Shown piece by piece: positions 8,599 through 16,288 of a stretch of 64,000 nt of DNA (positions are counted from its first letter, which is position 1; each line of letters starts with the position of its first letter). Source of the DNA: Kribbella italica (lineage in GTDB: Bacteria; Actinomycetota; Actinomycetes; Propionibacteriales; Kribbellaceae). The position numbers and the translations under genes were made by a program. The DNA is taken from the NCBI RefSeq assembly GCF_014205135.1, contig NZ_JACHMY010000001.1:5270001-5334000 (forward strand), given 5' to 3'. The notes beneath the pieces are model-generated. The model was not told the origin of the DNA, did no database searches, and saw only the letters and a program-made list of their open reading frames with translations.

Positions 8599-9787
8599 CC
8601 CGCTGCATCAAGGCGACCAGCAACAGACCCGCACCGACAAGATAGGGAGCAGTCTCCGACACGCCGTACAACGCGGTGGCGGTGGTCGGTCCCACGATCG
8701 CCGCCACCCCGTTGACCGCGTTCGTCAGCCCGGCCACTCCGCCCTGCTCGTGATCCTCCACCACCAGGGTCGGCCCCGCCGAGTACCCCGGAATGGCGAA
8801 GGCATACCCGAAGCCGACCAGCGCCGTCGCCGCCACGATCACGGCGAAGTTCCCCGCGAACGCCAGCACGACGAATCCACTCAGCACCAGCGGCAGGCCA
8901 CACCGCAGCAACCAGGCCGGCGGCCACGCGAGCCGCCGTACGAAGAACACCTGCCCGACCAGCGAGGCCACACCCGAGGCAAGAAACGCCAGACCGCTCG
9001 ACCGCGCGGTCGCCTCGGCGCTCAGCCCGAGCCGATCCTGCAGCACGAACCCCAGCAGCACCCCCTGGATGCTCAGCGTCGAGAACAGCACGAACCCGAT
9101 CGCGAGGAACGACCGGATCCGCGGATCCAGCGGGCTCAGTCTCCCCGGCTTGACGTCCGGCGGTGCGACCACCGGCGTCGTCACCCGCAGCTTGAACCAC
9201 AGCACGCCGCCGATCGCGGCGAGCAGGAGCGGCGGAACGTACAGCGGCACCAACAGCCCTTGCAGCGCCAGCAGTCCACCGAGCGACGGCCCGACCACCC
9301 CCGCGATCCCGAACGACGCGCCGATCATCGCGAACGCCCGGACCCGCGACCGCCGATCGGTCGTCATCGCGACGACGTACGACTGCGTGGCGATCGGCGT
9401 CGCGGCGCCGGCGACGCCGTACAGGACGCCGCGGAGCAGCAGCGCCAGCGCGAACGTCACCGCGGCGGGCAGGATCCCGAGCAGGCCGAGATGGGCGACC
9501 ACGGCGAACCCGAGCAGCCCGAACGACGCCCCGAAGACCGACGAGATCAGCACCGGGCGATGGCCCCACCCGGTCACCTTGCGTCCCCAGAACGGGCTGA
9601 TCAGGATGATCGTCAGCGCGGACGTCGACAGGATCAGCCCGACCTGGAACGTGCTCAGGCCGATCTCCCGCGACAGCGGAGCCATGATCGAGGCCAGCAG
9701 TTCACGGCCGGTGTAGACGCCGATGATGCCGCCGTACACGTACGGCGTCAGGGAGATCGCCGGGTGCTGCGGTTCTGGCCCGGCCAT
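8591..9787 (-). CDS. MFS transporter
   Basis: 398 residues with about 12 hydrophobic segments and the MFS loop ISPFWGRKVTGWGHRP. Start chosen at ATG 9785-9787 because AGGAGG lies 8 bases upstream; an upstream GTG in the same frame has no such site. The second half ends with a conserved AVNGVAAIVGPTTATALYG segment resembling multidrug efflux members. Substrate unknown. It is convergent with the GntP gene (8-bp overlap) and 40 bp downstream of the PheRS-like gene on the same strand, so cotranscription with the latter is possible. Confidence 0.85.
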   Translation of the reverse strand: MAGPEPQHPAISLTPYVYGGIIGVYTGRELLASIMAPLSREIGLSTFQVGLILSTSALTIILISPFWGRKVTGWGHRPVLISSVFGASFGLLGFAVVAHLGLLGILPAAVTFALALLLRGVLYGVAGAATPIATQSYVVAMTTDRRSRVRAFAMIGASFGIAGVVGPSLGGLLALQGLLVPLYVPPLLLAAIGGVLWFKLRVTTPVVAPPDVKPGRLSPLDPRIRSFLAIGFVLFSTLSIQGVLLGFVLQDRLGLSAEATARSSGLAFLASGVASLVGQVFFVRRLAWPPAWLLRCGLPLVLSGFVVLAFAGNFAVIVAATALVGFGYAFAIPGYSAGPTLVVEDHEQGGVAGLTNAVNGVAAIVGPTTATALYGVSETAPYLVGAGLLLVALMQRVR

Positions 9788-9827
9788 CCAGCGATCCTCC
9801 TGACGCACGACACCGCTGTCAACGGAT

Positions 9828-10946
9828 CTAGCCGATCAGCTCCACTACTGCTCCTTCGTGCAACTCCGCGTAGACCTGGTCGCGCAACTGGTTGGCCTCG
9901 GCATCGGTCAGCGTGTGGTCGACCGGGCGAAGGACCAGCCTGACCAGCACGTTCCGCTGCCCGGGCGTGAGCTGGAGCCGAGTACGAGCGCTCTCCGGCA
10001 GCCGCTCGTACGCCGTCTCCTGGACGACCTCGGCCGACTCGGCAGCATCGGCCGCCTCACCCAGCGCAGCACGCACCCGATCGCCCAGCAGCTCCGGAGA
10101 CAGATCGGTGTCCGCGCCGACGACCACCGACAGGTCCCGGCGGACCGCGGGCATCGCCGAGACCGCCTTGTACGGCTGGAGATCCAGCATCTGGCCGGCC
10201 ACCCGCGGATCCGTCGACCGGAGCAGGCGGATGTCGCGAATGCCCTTGCGCAACATCATCAGCCGGTCGAGCCCGGGCCCCATCGCGAGCCCGGTCCAGC
10301 GCTCGTCGAGACCGGCGCGCCGCAGTACGGCGGGCGCCGCGACCCCGCACTCGCCGATCTCGATCCACTGGTCGTCGAGCAGGACGTCGATCTGCCGCCC
10401 GTGCGTCGTGTACGGGTGGACGGCCGGCACGGTCCGGTAGGTCTGGCCGGGCAGGACCGTCGTGACGAGCCGCTCGATCATCGCCTCGAGCTCGGGCTCA
10501 CCCAGCGGGACGTCGCGGCTGATCCGCCACAGGTCCAGCTGGTGCGGCGTACCGGTGTGCTGCCAGTCGACCGAGTCGCGGCGGTAGCAGATCCCGGCGC
10601 AGATCATCAGCACGTCGGACGACTCGGAACGGGCGAGCTCGCGCAGCGCCGGCGGGATCATCGCCGAGGTATGGCTGCGCAGGACCTCGCCGGCCGAGGC
10701 GTAGCGGGTGTAGCGAGCGTCGCGGGTGACCGCGCCGGCGGCGTACCCGAGGTTGTCGTAGTTGTCGGCGAGCGGCACGACCGGGTGGTCGCGCCGGATC
10801 CAGGTCTCGGTGTACGGCCAGGCCCGGCCGAGCGCCGCCCGGATCGAGTCGACGATCAGCTGGAGCGCGTGCGGACCCTGGGCGGGATCGGTGAGGTCGC
10901 GCAGGGCCAGGGCAGCGTGCAGTTCAGAGGTGGTGAGGACAGCCAT
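9828..10946 (-). CDS. PheRS-alpha-like synthetase paralogue with FDX-ACB domain
   Basis: 372 residues. The middle resembles the catalytic core of phenylalanyl-tRNA synthetase alpha: motif-2-like YRRDSVDWQHTGTPHQLDLW (about residues 137-156) and motif-3-like AMGPGLDRLMMLRKGI. Residues about 280-372 form an FDX-ACB anticodon-binding-like domain (DLSVVVGADTDLSPE through VYAELHEG), normally on the beta subunit or on single-chain mitochondrial PheRS. There is no beta subunit nearby, so this is a stand-alone, mitochondrial-type arrangement rather than the housekeeping pheST. Start ATG 10944-10946 is preceded by AGGAGA, which is partly buried in a possible hairpin. Role (extra PheRS, resistance form, or aminoacyl donor for secondary metabolism) is unknown. 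Confidence 0.8.
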   Translation of the reverse strand: MAVLTTSELHAALALRDLTDPAQGPHALQLIVDSIRAALGRAWPYTETWIRRDHPVVPLADNYDNLGYAAGAVTRDARYTRYASAGEVLRSHTSAMIPPALRELARSESSDVLMICAGICYRRDSVDWQHTGTPHQLDLWRISRDVPLGEPELEAMIERLVTTVLPGQTYRTVPAVHPYTTHGRQIDVLLDDQWIEIGECGVAAPAVLRRAGLDERWTGLAMGPGLDRLMMLRKGIRDIRLLRSTDPRVAGQMLDLQPYKAVSAMPAVRRDLSVVVGADTDLSPELLGDRVRAALGEAADAAESAEVVQETAYERLPESARTRLQLTPGQRNVLVRLVLRPVDHTLTDAEANQLRDQVYAELHEGAVVELIG

Positions 10947-10955
10947 GGGAGTTCT

Positions 10956-11013
10956 CCTGAGGTGAGCAGGTGCGGGGGGAACGCACACCCCGACCGGCCG
11001 CGGTCACCTCAGG
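10956..11013 (-). promoter_or_regulatory. Putative translational attenuator hairpin hiding the ribosome site
   Basis: On the coding strand of the PheRS-like gene, CCTGAGGTGA (11013-11004) is perfectly complementary to TCACCTCAGG (10965-10956); the second arm contains the first half of the AGGAGA ribosome site (10953-10958). The 38-nt loop holds smaller hairpins (GACCG-CGGC-CGGTC; GTGCG/CGCAC). Upstream, CAGCGG/CCGCTG forms another stem. The first arm carries the stop codon of a 29-codon ORF (next entry). This layout would allow ribosome- or ligand-dependent control. It lacks the T-box UGGN bulge, so I do not call it a T-box. Confidence 0.45.
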
Positions 11014-11093
11014 GAGAGAACGCAGCAGCGGCCCACCCCGTCGGCACCGCTGTGCCGGCCGGGGCGCGGAAATCGCTGCCCGTGCTGCTGCAT
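11004..11093 (-). CDS. Possible 29-residue leader peptide before the PheRS-like gene
   Basis: ATG at 11091-11093 opens a 29-codon frame that ends with TGA at 11006-11004, inside the first arm of the hairpin that could mask the downstream ribosome site. It contains one Phe codon and a Cys-Cys pair near the end (GRCCVLSLR). No strong ribosome site is visible before it. A ribosome stalled or terminating here would open the hairpin, as in classic ribosome-mediated attenuation. Chance occurrence cannot be excluded. Confidence 0.3.
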   Translation of the reverse strand: MQQHGQRFPRPGRHSGADGVGRCCVLSLR

Positions 11094-11161
11094 GCCCACT
11101 ACTTTACCGGGCTCGCGGAAATGGCGCCCGCGGATATCCCCAGGGGTGCGAGGATCGGCCC

Positions 11162-12190
11162 ATGCGATGGATCGACGGGTTGGAAGCGGCCGCGGCGGAG
11201 AAGCTGCCGGAGCCGGTGCACAGATACTTCCGCCAGGGCTCGGCCGGCGGACTGAGTGTCGGCGAGGCGGTCGACGCCTGGTCGTCGTACCGGTTCCGTC
11301 CGCGGGTCCTCACTGACGTGTCCACGATCAGCACCGGTACGACGGTGCTCGGGACCCCCGTCGCCGGACCCGTCCTGGTCGCGCCGACGACGATGCAACG
11401 GCAGGCCGACCCCGACGGCGAGGCCGCGATGTCGGCCGGCGTCGCGGCGGCCGGATCGGTGCTCGGCGTCTCGAGCAACGCCGGGACGACGTACGCGGAG
11501 ATCGGCGCGGCCGGAGCCCCGTGGTGGCTGCAGATCTACGTGACGCGCAACCGCGACTACACCCGGCAGATGCTCGACGCGGCCGTGGCGGCGGGCGCGC
11601 GGGCCGTCGTACTGACTGCTGACACGCCGGTCGTCGGCCGCAAGGAGGACGAGGGCCAGACGGTGTGGGATCTCGTGCAGCCGGGGCACCTGCGCGCGAA
11701 CGTCGACGAATCGGCGTACTCCGACGACGACCTGGCCAAGGCCGACGACCTCACGCCTGACGTGATCGACTGGCTCGGCTCGTCCACAGGCCTGCCGGTG
11801 GTGGTGAAGGGCGTGCTCCGCGGCGACGACGCCCGCCGCTGCGTCGACGCGGGCGCCGCCGGCCTGATCGTCTCCAACCACGGCGGCCGTCAGCTCGACG
11901 GGGCGATCGCCACGGCGCACGCGCTGCCCGAGGTCGTCCAGGCCGTCGCCGGCACCAACACCGAGGTGTACGTCGACGGCGGCATCCGTCGCGGCGAGCA
12001 CGTCCTCACGGCCCTCGCCCTCGGCGCCCGCGCCGTCTTCGTCGGCCGCCCGGCCCTCTGGGCCCTCACCGTCGGCAGCTCGCCCGGCGTCACCCGCCTC
12101 CTCACCGACCTGTACGCCGAGTTCGCCCACGCCCTCACCCTGGTCGGCGTCCCCGGTCCGGAGCACCTCACCCCCGACCTCATCAGCTGA
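11162..12190 (+). CDS. FMN-dependent 2-hydroxy-acid oxidase (lactate oxidase/LldD-like)
   Basis: 342 residues. ATG 11162 starts the recognisable N-terminus; earlier in-frame codons look non-coding. The FMN barrel is clear: VLVAPTTMQRQADPDGE, LTADTPVVGRK, VVKGVLRGDDARRCVDAGA with the FMN-binding Lys, the active-site SNHGGRQLDG (His and Arg of the family) and YVDGGIRRGEHVLTALALGA. Members oxidise L-lactate, glycolate or mandelate to 2-keto acids. The protein is somewhat shorter than bacterial LldD (about 380), closer to lactate-oxidase types. Divergent from the PheRS-like gene and followed 36 bp later by the formyltransferase gene. Confidence 0.9.
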   Translation: MRWIDGLEAAAAEKLPEPVHRYFRQGSAGGLSVGEAVDAWSSYRFRPRVLTDVSTISTGTTVLGTPVAGPVLVAPTTMQRQADPDGEAAMSAGVAAAGSVLGVSSNAGTTYAEIGAAGAPWWLQIYVTRNRDYTRQMLDAAVAAGARAVVLTADTPVVGRKEDEGQTVWDLVQPGHLRANVDESAYSDDDLAKADDLTPDVIDWLGSSTGLPVVVKGVLRGDDARRCVDAGAAGLIVSNHGGRQLDGAIATAHALPEVVQAVAGTNTEVYVDGGIRRGEHVLTALALGARAVFVGRPALWALTVGSSPGVTRLLTDLYAEFAHALTLVGVPGPEHLTPDLIS

Positions 12191-12226
12191 GCCCAACTGC
12201 GAGCACCGCGGTGCAACCATTGAGCC

Positions 12227-13072
12227 ATGCTGCGCATCGTCACCCTGAACACCTTCCAGGCCGGCTACCGAGTCGTCTCGGAGTGGGCGGCCCGGAACGG
12301 CCACGAGATCGTCCTGCTCGTCACCCTCCCGGCCGGCGGTGAGCGGTACGACGCCACGGCGCCGCCGCTGGTCGCGAGCGTGCCGCCGGAGCTCGACGTG
12401 CTGGTGACGAAGAAGCTGCGCGGGGTCGCCGCTCCGGTGATCGAGGCGCTGGAGCCGGACCTGATCATCTCCGCGGCGTTCCCCCGGCTGATCCCGGACG
12501 AGGTGCTGAAGCTCCCGCGGTACGGCGCGCTGAACTGCCACCCCTCGCCGCTCCCGGCCGGCCGCGGCCCGAACCCGCAGCGGCTCATCTACGAAGGAGC
12601 CGACGAGGTCGCGGTCAGCGTTCACCGGACCGAGCCCGGTTTCGACACCGGCGCGGTGCTGGCTCAGCGCTCGATGCCGCTGCCCGCCGATCTCAACGGC
12701 GGCCCGTTGATGGAGTCGTGGCGGATCCTGCTCACCGCCTGCCTGGACGAAGCCGTCCCGCGGGCCGTCGCCGGCGATCGCGGTGAGCTCCAGGATCCGT
12801 CGAAGGCCACCCAGGCTCCGGCGTTCACGCCCGAGGAGTACGTCCTCGATCTCACCGAGCCGGCGTCCGTCGTACGGCGAAAGGCCGCGGCGCTCAACAT
12901 CACCGCGGTGCGGGCGCTCGTCCGCCTCGACGGCACCGAGTACCTCGTCGCCCGGACCGAGCCGGCCGAGGCGACCGCCGGCACTCCGGGAAGCATCGTG
13001 GCGTCGCACGCCGACGGCTTCACCGTCCGGACCGCCGACGCCGCGCTCCGGCTGACGGCCGCGCACGCCTGA
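12227..13072 (+). CDS. Formyltransferase-family protein (Fmt/ArnA-like)
   Basis: 281 residues. The N-terminal formyl-transferase domain is visible: Rossmann start, PDLIISAAFPRLIPDEVL, the catalytic Asn/His in ALNCHPSPLPAGRGPNPQ and the downstream Asp in EPGFDTGAVL. The rest resembles a reduced C-terminal domain, shorter than methionyl-tRNA formyltransferase (about 310), so it is probably not the housekeeping fmt. It would transfer a formyl group from 10-formyl-tetrahydrofolate to an amine or hydroxyl; acceptor unknown. Follows the 2-hydroxy-acid oxidase gene by 36 bp and ends just before a strong bidirectional terminator. Confidence 0.85.
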   Translation: MLRIVTLNTFQAGYRVVSEWAARNGHEIVLLVTLPAGGERYDATAPPLVASVPPELDVLVTKKLRGVAAPVIEALEPDLIISAAFPRLIPDEVLKLPRYGALNCHPSPLPAGRGPNPQRLIYEGADEVAVSVHRTEPGFDTGAVLAQRSMPLPADLNGGPLMESWRILLTACLDEAVPRAVAGDRGELQDPSKATQAPAFTPEEYVLDLTEPASVVRRKAAALNITAVRALVRLDGTEYLVARTEPAEATAGTPGSIVASHADGFTVRTADAALRLTAAHA

Positions 13073-13086
13073 ACCTCGGGGACAGC

Positions 13087-13118
13087 GAAAGGCCCCGGTC
13101 GACTGACCGGGGCCTTTC
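13087..13118. terminator. Bidirectional terminator between formyltransferase and rplA
   Basis: Perfect 14-bp inverted repeat GAAAGGCCCCGGTC - GACT - GACCGGGGCCTTTC. It lies between two convergent genes, 14 bp past the formyltransferase stop and 23 bp past the rplA stop, and should end transcription from both sides. Confidence 0.9.
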
Positions 13119-13141
13119 GGGTGCTACGGGTGAGCCGAAGC

Positions 13142-13861
13142 TCAGGCGTCGTCCTCGCCCAGCATGTTGCGGGTGATGTTGGGGTCCACCTGGACGCCCG
13201 GACCCATCGTGGTCGAGATGACGGTCTTCTTGATGTAGCGGCCCTTGGAGCTGGAGGGCTTCAGCCGGAGAATCTCCTCCAGCGCGGCGCTGTAGTTCTC
13301 CACCAGCTGGGTCTCGTCGAACGAGCCCTTGCCGATGATGAAGTGCAGGTTCGCGTGCCGGTCGACCCGGAACTCGATCTTGCCGCCCTTGATGTCCGTG
13401 ACAGCCTTCGTCACGTCCGGGGTGACCGTTCCGGTCTTCGGGTTCGGCATCAGACCACGCGGTCCGAGCACGCGGCCCAGGCGGCCGACCTTGCCCATCA
13501 GGTCGGGGGTGGCGACGACGGCGTCGAAGTCGAGCCAGCCGTCGGTCACCTTCTTGATCAGGTCGTCGTCACCGACGAAGTCGGCGCCGGCGGCCTTGGC
13601 GGCCTCGGCCTTCTCACCGGTGGCGAAGACGAGGACCCGTGCCGTCTTGCCGGTGCCGTGCGGAAGGTTGACGGTGCCGCGCACCATCTGGTCGGCCTTG
13701 CGGGGGTCGACCCCGAGGCGCATCGCGACGTCGAGCGTCGAGTTGAACTTCTTGCTGCCGGCCGCTTCCTTGGCGAGCTTGATCGCCTCGAGCGGGGTGT
13801 AGAGGTGATCGAAGTCGATCTTCTCCGCGATGGTGCGGTAAGCCTTGCTGCGCTGTGCCAT
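13142..13861 (-). CDS. rplA: 50S ribosomal protein L1
   Basis: 239 residues, full length for actinobacterial L1. Start ATG 13859-13861 is preceded by AGGAGA. Clear L1 signatures: KKFNSTLDVAMRLGVDPRKADQ, GRVLGPRGLMPNPKTGT and IISTTMGPGVQVD-like C-terminus (VISTTMGPGVQVD). Binds 23S rRNA at the L1 stalk and usually represses its own rplK-rplA message. Last gene of the secE-nusG-rplK-rplA transcript; ends at the strong terminator. Confidence 0.98.
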   Translation of the reverse strand: MAQRSKAYRTIAEKIDFDHLYTPLEAIKLAKEAAGSKKFNSTLDVAMRLGVDPRKADQMVRGTVNLPHGTGKTARVLVFATGEKAEAAKAAGADFVGDDDLIKKVTDGWLDFDAVVATPDLMGKVGRLGRVLGPRGLMPNPKTGTVTPDVTKAVTDIKGGKIEFRVDRHANLHFIIGKGSFDETQLVENYSAALEEILRLKPSSSKGRYIKKTVISTTMGPGVQVDPNITRNMLGEDDA

Positions 13862-13967
13862 TGCTTGTTCTCCTGTGTGCGGACGCTCGGTCGCGTCCGT
13901 TGTGGTGGTGGCGGGCGACCTTCGTCGTCCTTCCACAACTGCTGGGGGTGCTAGAGAGCCGGACGGC

Positions 13968-14399
13968 TCACTTGTCGACGGTGACGCCCATCGAGCGGGC
14001 GGTGCCCTCGATGATCTTCATCGCGGCGTCGATGTCGCGGGCGTTCAGGTCCGGCATCTTGGTGGTGGCGATCTCGCGGACCTGGTCCTTGGTGATCTTG
14101 CCGACCTTCTCCTTGTGCGGGACCGGCGAGCCCTTCTGCAGGCCTGCCGCCTTCTTGATCATCTCCGGCGCCGGCGGCGTCTTGGTGACGAAGGTGAAGG
14201 ACCGGTCTTCGTAGATCGTGATCTCGACCGGTACGACGTTGCCACGCATGGACTCTGTCTGGGCGTTGTACGCCTTGCAGAACTCCATGATGTTGACGCC
14301 GTGCGGACCGAGAGCGGTACCGACCGGCGGTGCCGGCGTCGCGGCACCGGCTTGCAGCTGCACCTTGACCAGGGCAGCGATCTTCTTCTTGGGAGGCAT
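13968..14399 (-). CDS. rplK: 50S ribosomal protein L11
   Basis: 143 residues, standard length. MPPKKKIAALVKVQLQAG start, APPVGTALGPHGVNIMEFCK with the proline-rich hinge, and the C-terminal rRNA-binding domain (VREIATTKMPDLNA, AMKIIEGTARSMGV). Thiopeptide-sensitive type prolines are present. L11 forms the GTPase-associated centre with 23S rRNA. It lies 9 bp after nusG and 106 bp before rplA on the same strand. Confidence 0.98.
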   Translation of the reverse strand: MPPKKKIAALVKVQLQAGAATPAPPVGTALGPHGVNIMEFCKAYNAQTESMRGNVVPVEITIYEDRSFTFVTKTPPAPEMIKKAAGLQKGSPVPHKEKVGKITKDQVREIATTKMPDLNARDIDAAMKIIEGTARSMGVTVDK

Positions 14400-14408
14400 T
14401 TCGGGTCC

Positions 14409-15569
14409 TTAGACTTTCTGGATCTGGCTGAAGCTGAGTTCCACCGGGGTTTCCCGGCCGAAGATCTCCACCAGCGCCTTGATCCGCTGGGCGTCGGCAT
14501 TGATCTCCGTGATCGTGGCGTGCAGGGTCGCGAACGGCCCGTCGACGACCATGACCGAGTCGCCCACACCGAAGTCGGCGACCTCGACCTTCTTCTTGGC
14601 CGCGGTCTTGGTGGGTGCGGCACCGGTCTCGGCAGCCGCCGCCTCGGCCGCCGCCACGACGGCCGGAGCGAGCATCTTCTCGACCTCTTCGAGGCTGAGC
14701 GGTACCGGCTTCTGGCTGTTGCCGACGAAGCCGGTCACCGACGGCGTGTGCCGCACGGTCGACCAGGACTCGTCGGTCAGGTCCATCCGGACCAGCACGT
14801 AGCCGGGGAGCACGGTGCGCTTGACCATCCGGCGCTGCCCGTTCTTGATCTCGGCGACCTCTTCGGTCGGCACGACGATCTCGAAGATGTAGTCCTCCAT
14901 GTTCAGGGAGGTGATCCGGTTCTCCAGGTTCGACTTGACCCGGTTCTCCATCCCCGAGTACGTGTGCACCACGTACCAGTCGCCGATCTGCGAGCGCAGC
15001 GTGGCGCGCAGCTCCTCCAGCGGGTCGCCCGGCTCCTCCGGCTCGGCCTCTTCCTCGGCCTCGTCGGAGCCGGCGTCGTCCGCGGCGGCAGCCGGTACGG
15101 CGGCCTCGGCGTCGTCGTCCTCGTCAGCGTCGTCGTCACCGGCGGAGAAGACGACCGCGTCGTCCTCGACCTGCTCGGTGGTCTCGTCCGGCGCGGTCTC
15201 GGCGGTCTCGGCCGCCAGCTCGTCGGTCGCGTCGTCGACGTCGGCGGCGGTGACCACCTCGGCGTCCTCGGCGTCGTCGGCCGCGGCCACGATCACCACC
15301 GGCTCGTCGTCGGAGTCGTCCTCGTCGGCGTCGCCGTCCTCGGCCTCGTCGTCGGCGGCGTACTCGGCCTCCGCCTTGTCGTTGACCTCCGCGAACGGGT
15401 CGTCGTCGTCATCGGCGATCACGACGTCGTCGTCATCGTCGTCGAGGTCCAGGTCGAGATCAAGATCCAGCTCGACGTCGTCATCGTCGTCGGCGCCAGC
15501 GGACAAGTCGATGTCGTCCTCGTAGTCGAGGACCTCGTCGTCACGCTCGGACACGTTGTACTCCGTCAT
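14409..15569 (-). CDS. nusG: Transcription termination/antitermination factor NusG with long acidic extension
   Basis: 386 residues, about twice the E. coli length. Residues 1-194 are a low-complexity extension rich in Asp, Glu, Ala and Val, including runs such as LDLDLDLDLDDDDDDV. Residues 195-300 are the NGN domain (GDWYVVHTYSGMENRVKSNL; PGYVLVRMDLTDESW) and residues about 330-386 the KOW domain (VGDSVMVVDGPFATLHATIT). A 25-residue Ala/Glu/Lys linker insertion separates NGN and KOW. NusG links RNA polymerase to Rho or ribosomes. Acidic extensions are known in actinobacterial NusG, though this one is long. ATG 15567-15569 starts it. Confidence 0.96.
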   Translation of the reverse strand: MTEYNVSERDDEVLDYEDDIDLSAGADDDDDVELDLDLDLDLDDDDDDVVIADDDDDPFAEVNDKAEAEYAADDEAEDGDADEDDSDDEPVVIVAAADDAEDAEVVTAADVDDATDELAAETAETAPDETTEQVEDDAVVFSAGDDDADEDDDAEAAVPAAAADDAGSDEAEEEAEPEEPGDPLEELRATLRSQIGDWYVVHTYSGMENRVKSNLENRITSLNMEDYIFEIVVPTEEVAEIKNGQRRMVKRTVLPGYVLVRMDLTDESWSTVRHTPSVTGFVGNSQKPVPLSLEEVEKMLAPAVVAAAEAAAAETGAAPTKTAAKKKVEVADFGVGDSVMVVDGPFATLHATITEINADAQRIKALVEIFGRETPVELSFSQIQKV

Positions 15570-15637
15570 CTCTGCATCGGGTGTTGTCTGTGGCGGTCAG
15601 CTCGGAGGACCGCGGTGGATCGCTACGGCGGAGGCGG

Positions 15638-15880
15638 TCAGCCGAAGATCTTGAACATCGCCCAGCCGAAGGCGAGGTCGAGCACCGACACGATCGCGAT
15701 GACGAACACCACGAAGGTCAGCACGACCACGAAGTAGGTGGAGAGCTGCTTGCGCGTCGGCCAGACGACCTTGCGGAGCTCGGCGACCACCTGGCGGTAG
15801 AACCGCAGCAGCCGGTTTCCCGACTTGCTCTCCGCAGGCTTGCCGGCGCCGGACGGTGCCGGGGTGCGCGTCTCCGTCAC
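15638..15880 (-). CDS. secE: Preprotein translocase subunit SecE
   Basis: 80 residues with a hydrophilic N-terminus, the amphipathic FYRQVVAELRKVVWPTRKQL helix that defines SecE, and one membrane helix (TYFVVVLTFVVFVIAIVSVL). It is part of the SecYEG channel. Located between tRNA-Trp and nusG in the conserved order. Confidence 0.97.
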   Translation of the reverse strand: MTETRTPAPSGAGKPAESKSGNRLLRFYRQVVAELRKVVWPTRKQLSTYFVVVLTFVVFVIAIVSVLDLAFGWAMFKIFG

Positions 15881-15905
15881 GACCTACCTCTTTCGCTAGC
15901 GGCGG

Positions 15906-15930
15906 CCTGACCGGCCCTGCGCCGGTCAGG
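15906..15930 (-). terminator. Hairpin between tRNA-Trp and secE
   Basis: Perfect 10-bp stem CCTGACCGGC/GCCGGTCAGG with a 5-nt loop, starting 6 nt after the tRNA 3' end on the minus strand. No U tract follows, so it may be a partial terminator or a processing structure setting the tRNA to secE ratio. Confidence 0.6.
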
Positions 15931-15935
15931 AGTTG

Positions 15936-16008
15936 CAGGGCACGAGGGACTTGAACCCCCAACCTTCGGTTTTGGAGACCGATGCTCTGCCAGTTGAGCT
16001 AGTGCCCT
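15936..16008 (-). tRNA. tRNA-Trp (anticodon CCA)
   Basis: 73 nt. Acceptor AGGGCAC pairs with GTGCCCT, discriminator G; D-arm AGCTCAACTGGCAGAGC; anticodon loop CTCCAAA with CCA; T-arm GGGGGTTCAAGTCCCTC. CCA end is not fully encoded. Position immediately upstream of secE-nusG is the conserved actinobacterial arrangement. Confidence 0.97.
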
Positions 16009-16083
16009 CTGCAATCTCTCCCGGACGCCGCTGACCTGATCTCGGGCATGCCGGATCAGGGCCATCTACGCCCGGACTAGAAG

Positions 16084-16113
16084 AGTGTACGGGGTGGAAG
16101 CCACCTGGTCGAA
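16084..16113 (-). promoter_or_regulatory. Probable promoter for tRNA-Trp-secE
   Basis: On the minus strand TTCGAC (16113-16108) and TACACT (16089-16084) are separated by 18 bp, close to the vegetative sigma consensus (TTGACA/TATAAT). The start of the tRNA lies 75 bases downstream. Confidence 0.55.
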
Positions 16114-16288
16114 CTGAGGCCTGCCCCGCCACGACCCCACCGGGCGCCGTACCGCGAGCAGAACCTTACAGCCTTCACCGGGTACAAACGCCACCCACCC
16201 CGCGATGGTTCCCGGCCCGCGGCCGCTCGCGGTGTCACCAACCGATACCCGGATGTCACCACGGTGGCGGTGGTGCCAGGATGGGGGT

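Noticed and set aside
10947..11110. T-box riboswitch before the PheRS-like gene
   Set aside because: GAGGTGACCGCGG resembles the T-box core but the UGGN bulge and specifier architecture are missing; kept only as an unclassified attenuator.
13845..15737. A 630-codon plus-strand frame opposite nusG, secE and rplK
   Set aside because: Antisense shadow of GC-rich genes with certain identity on the minus strand; Val/Asp/Leu-rich nonsense.
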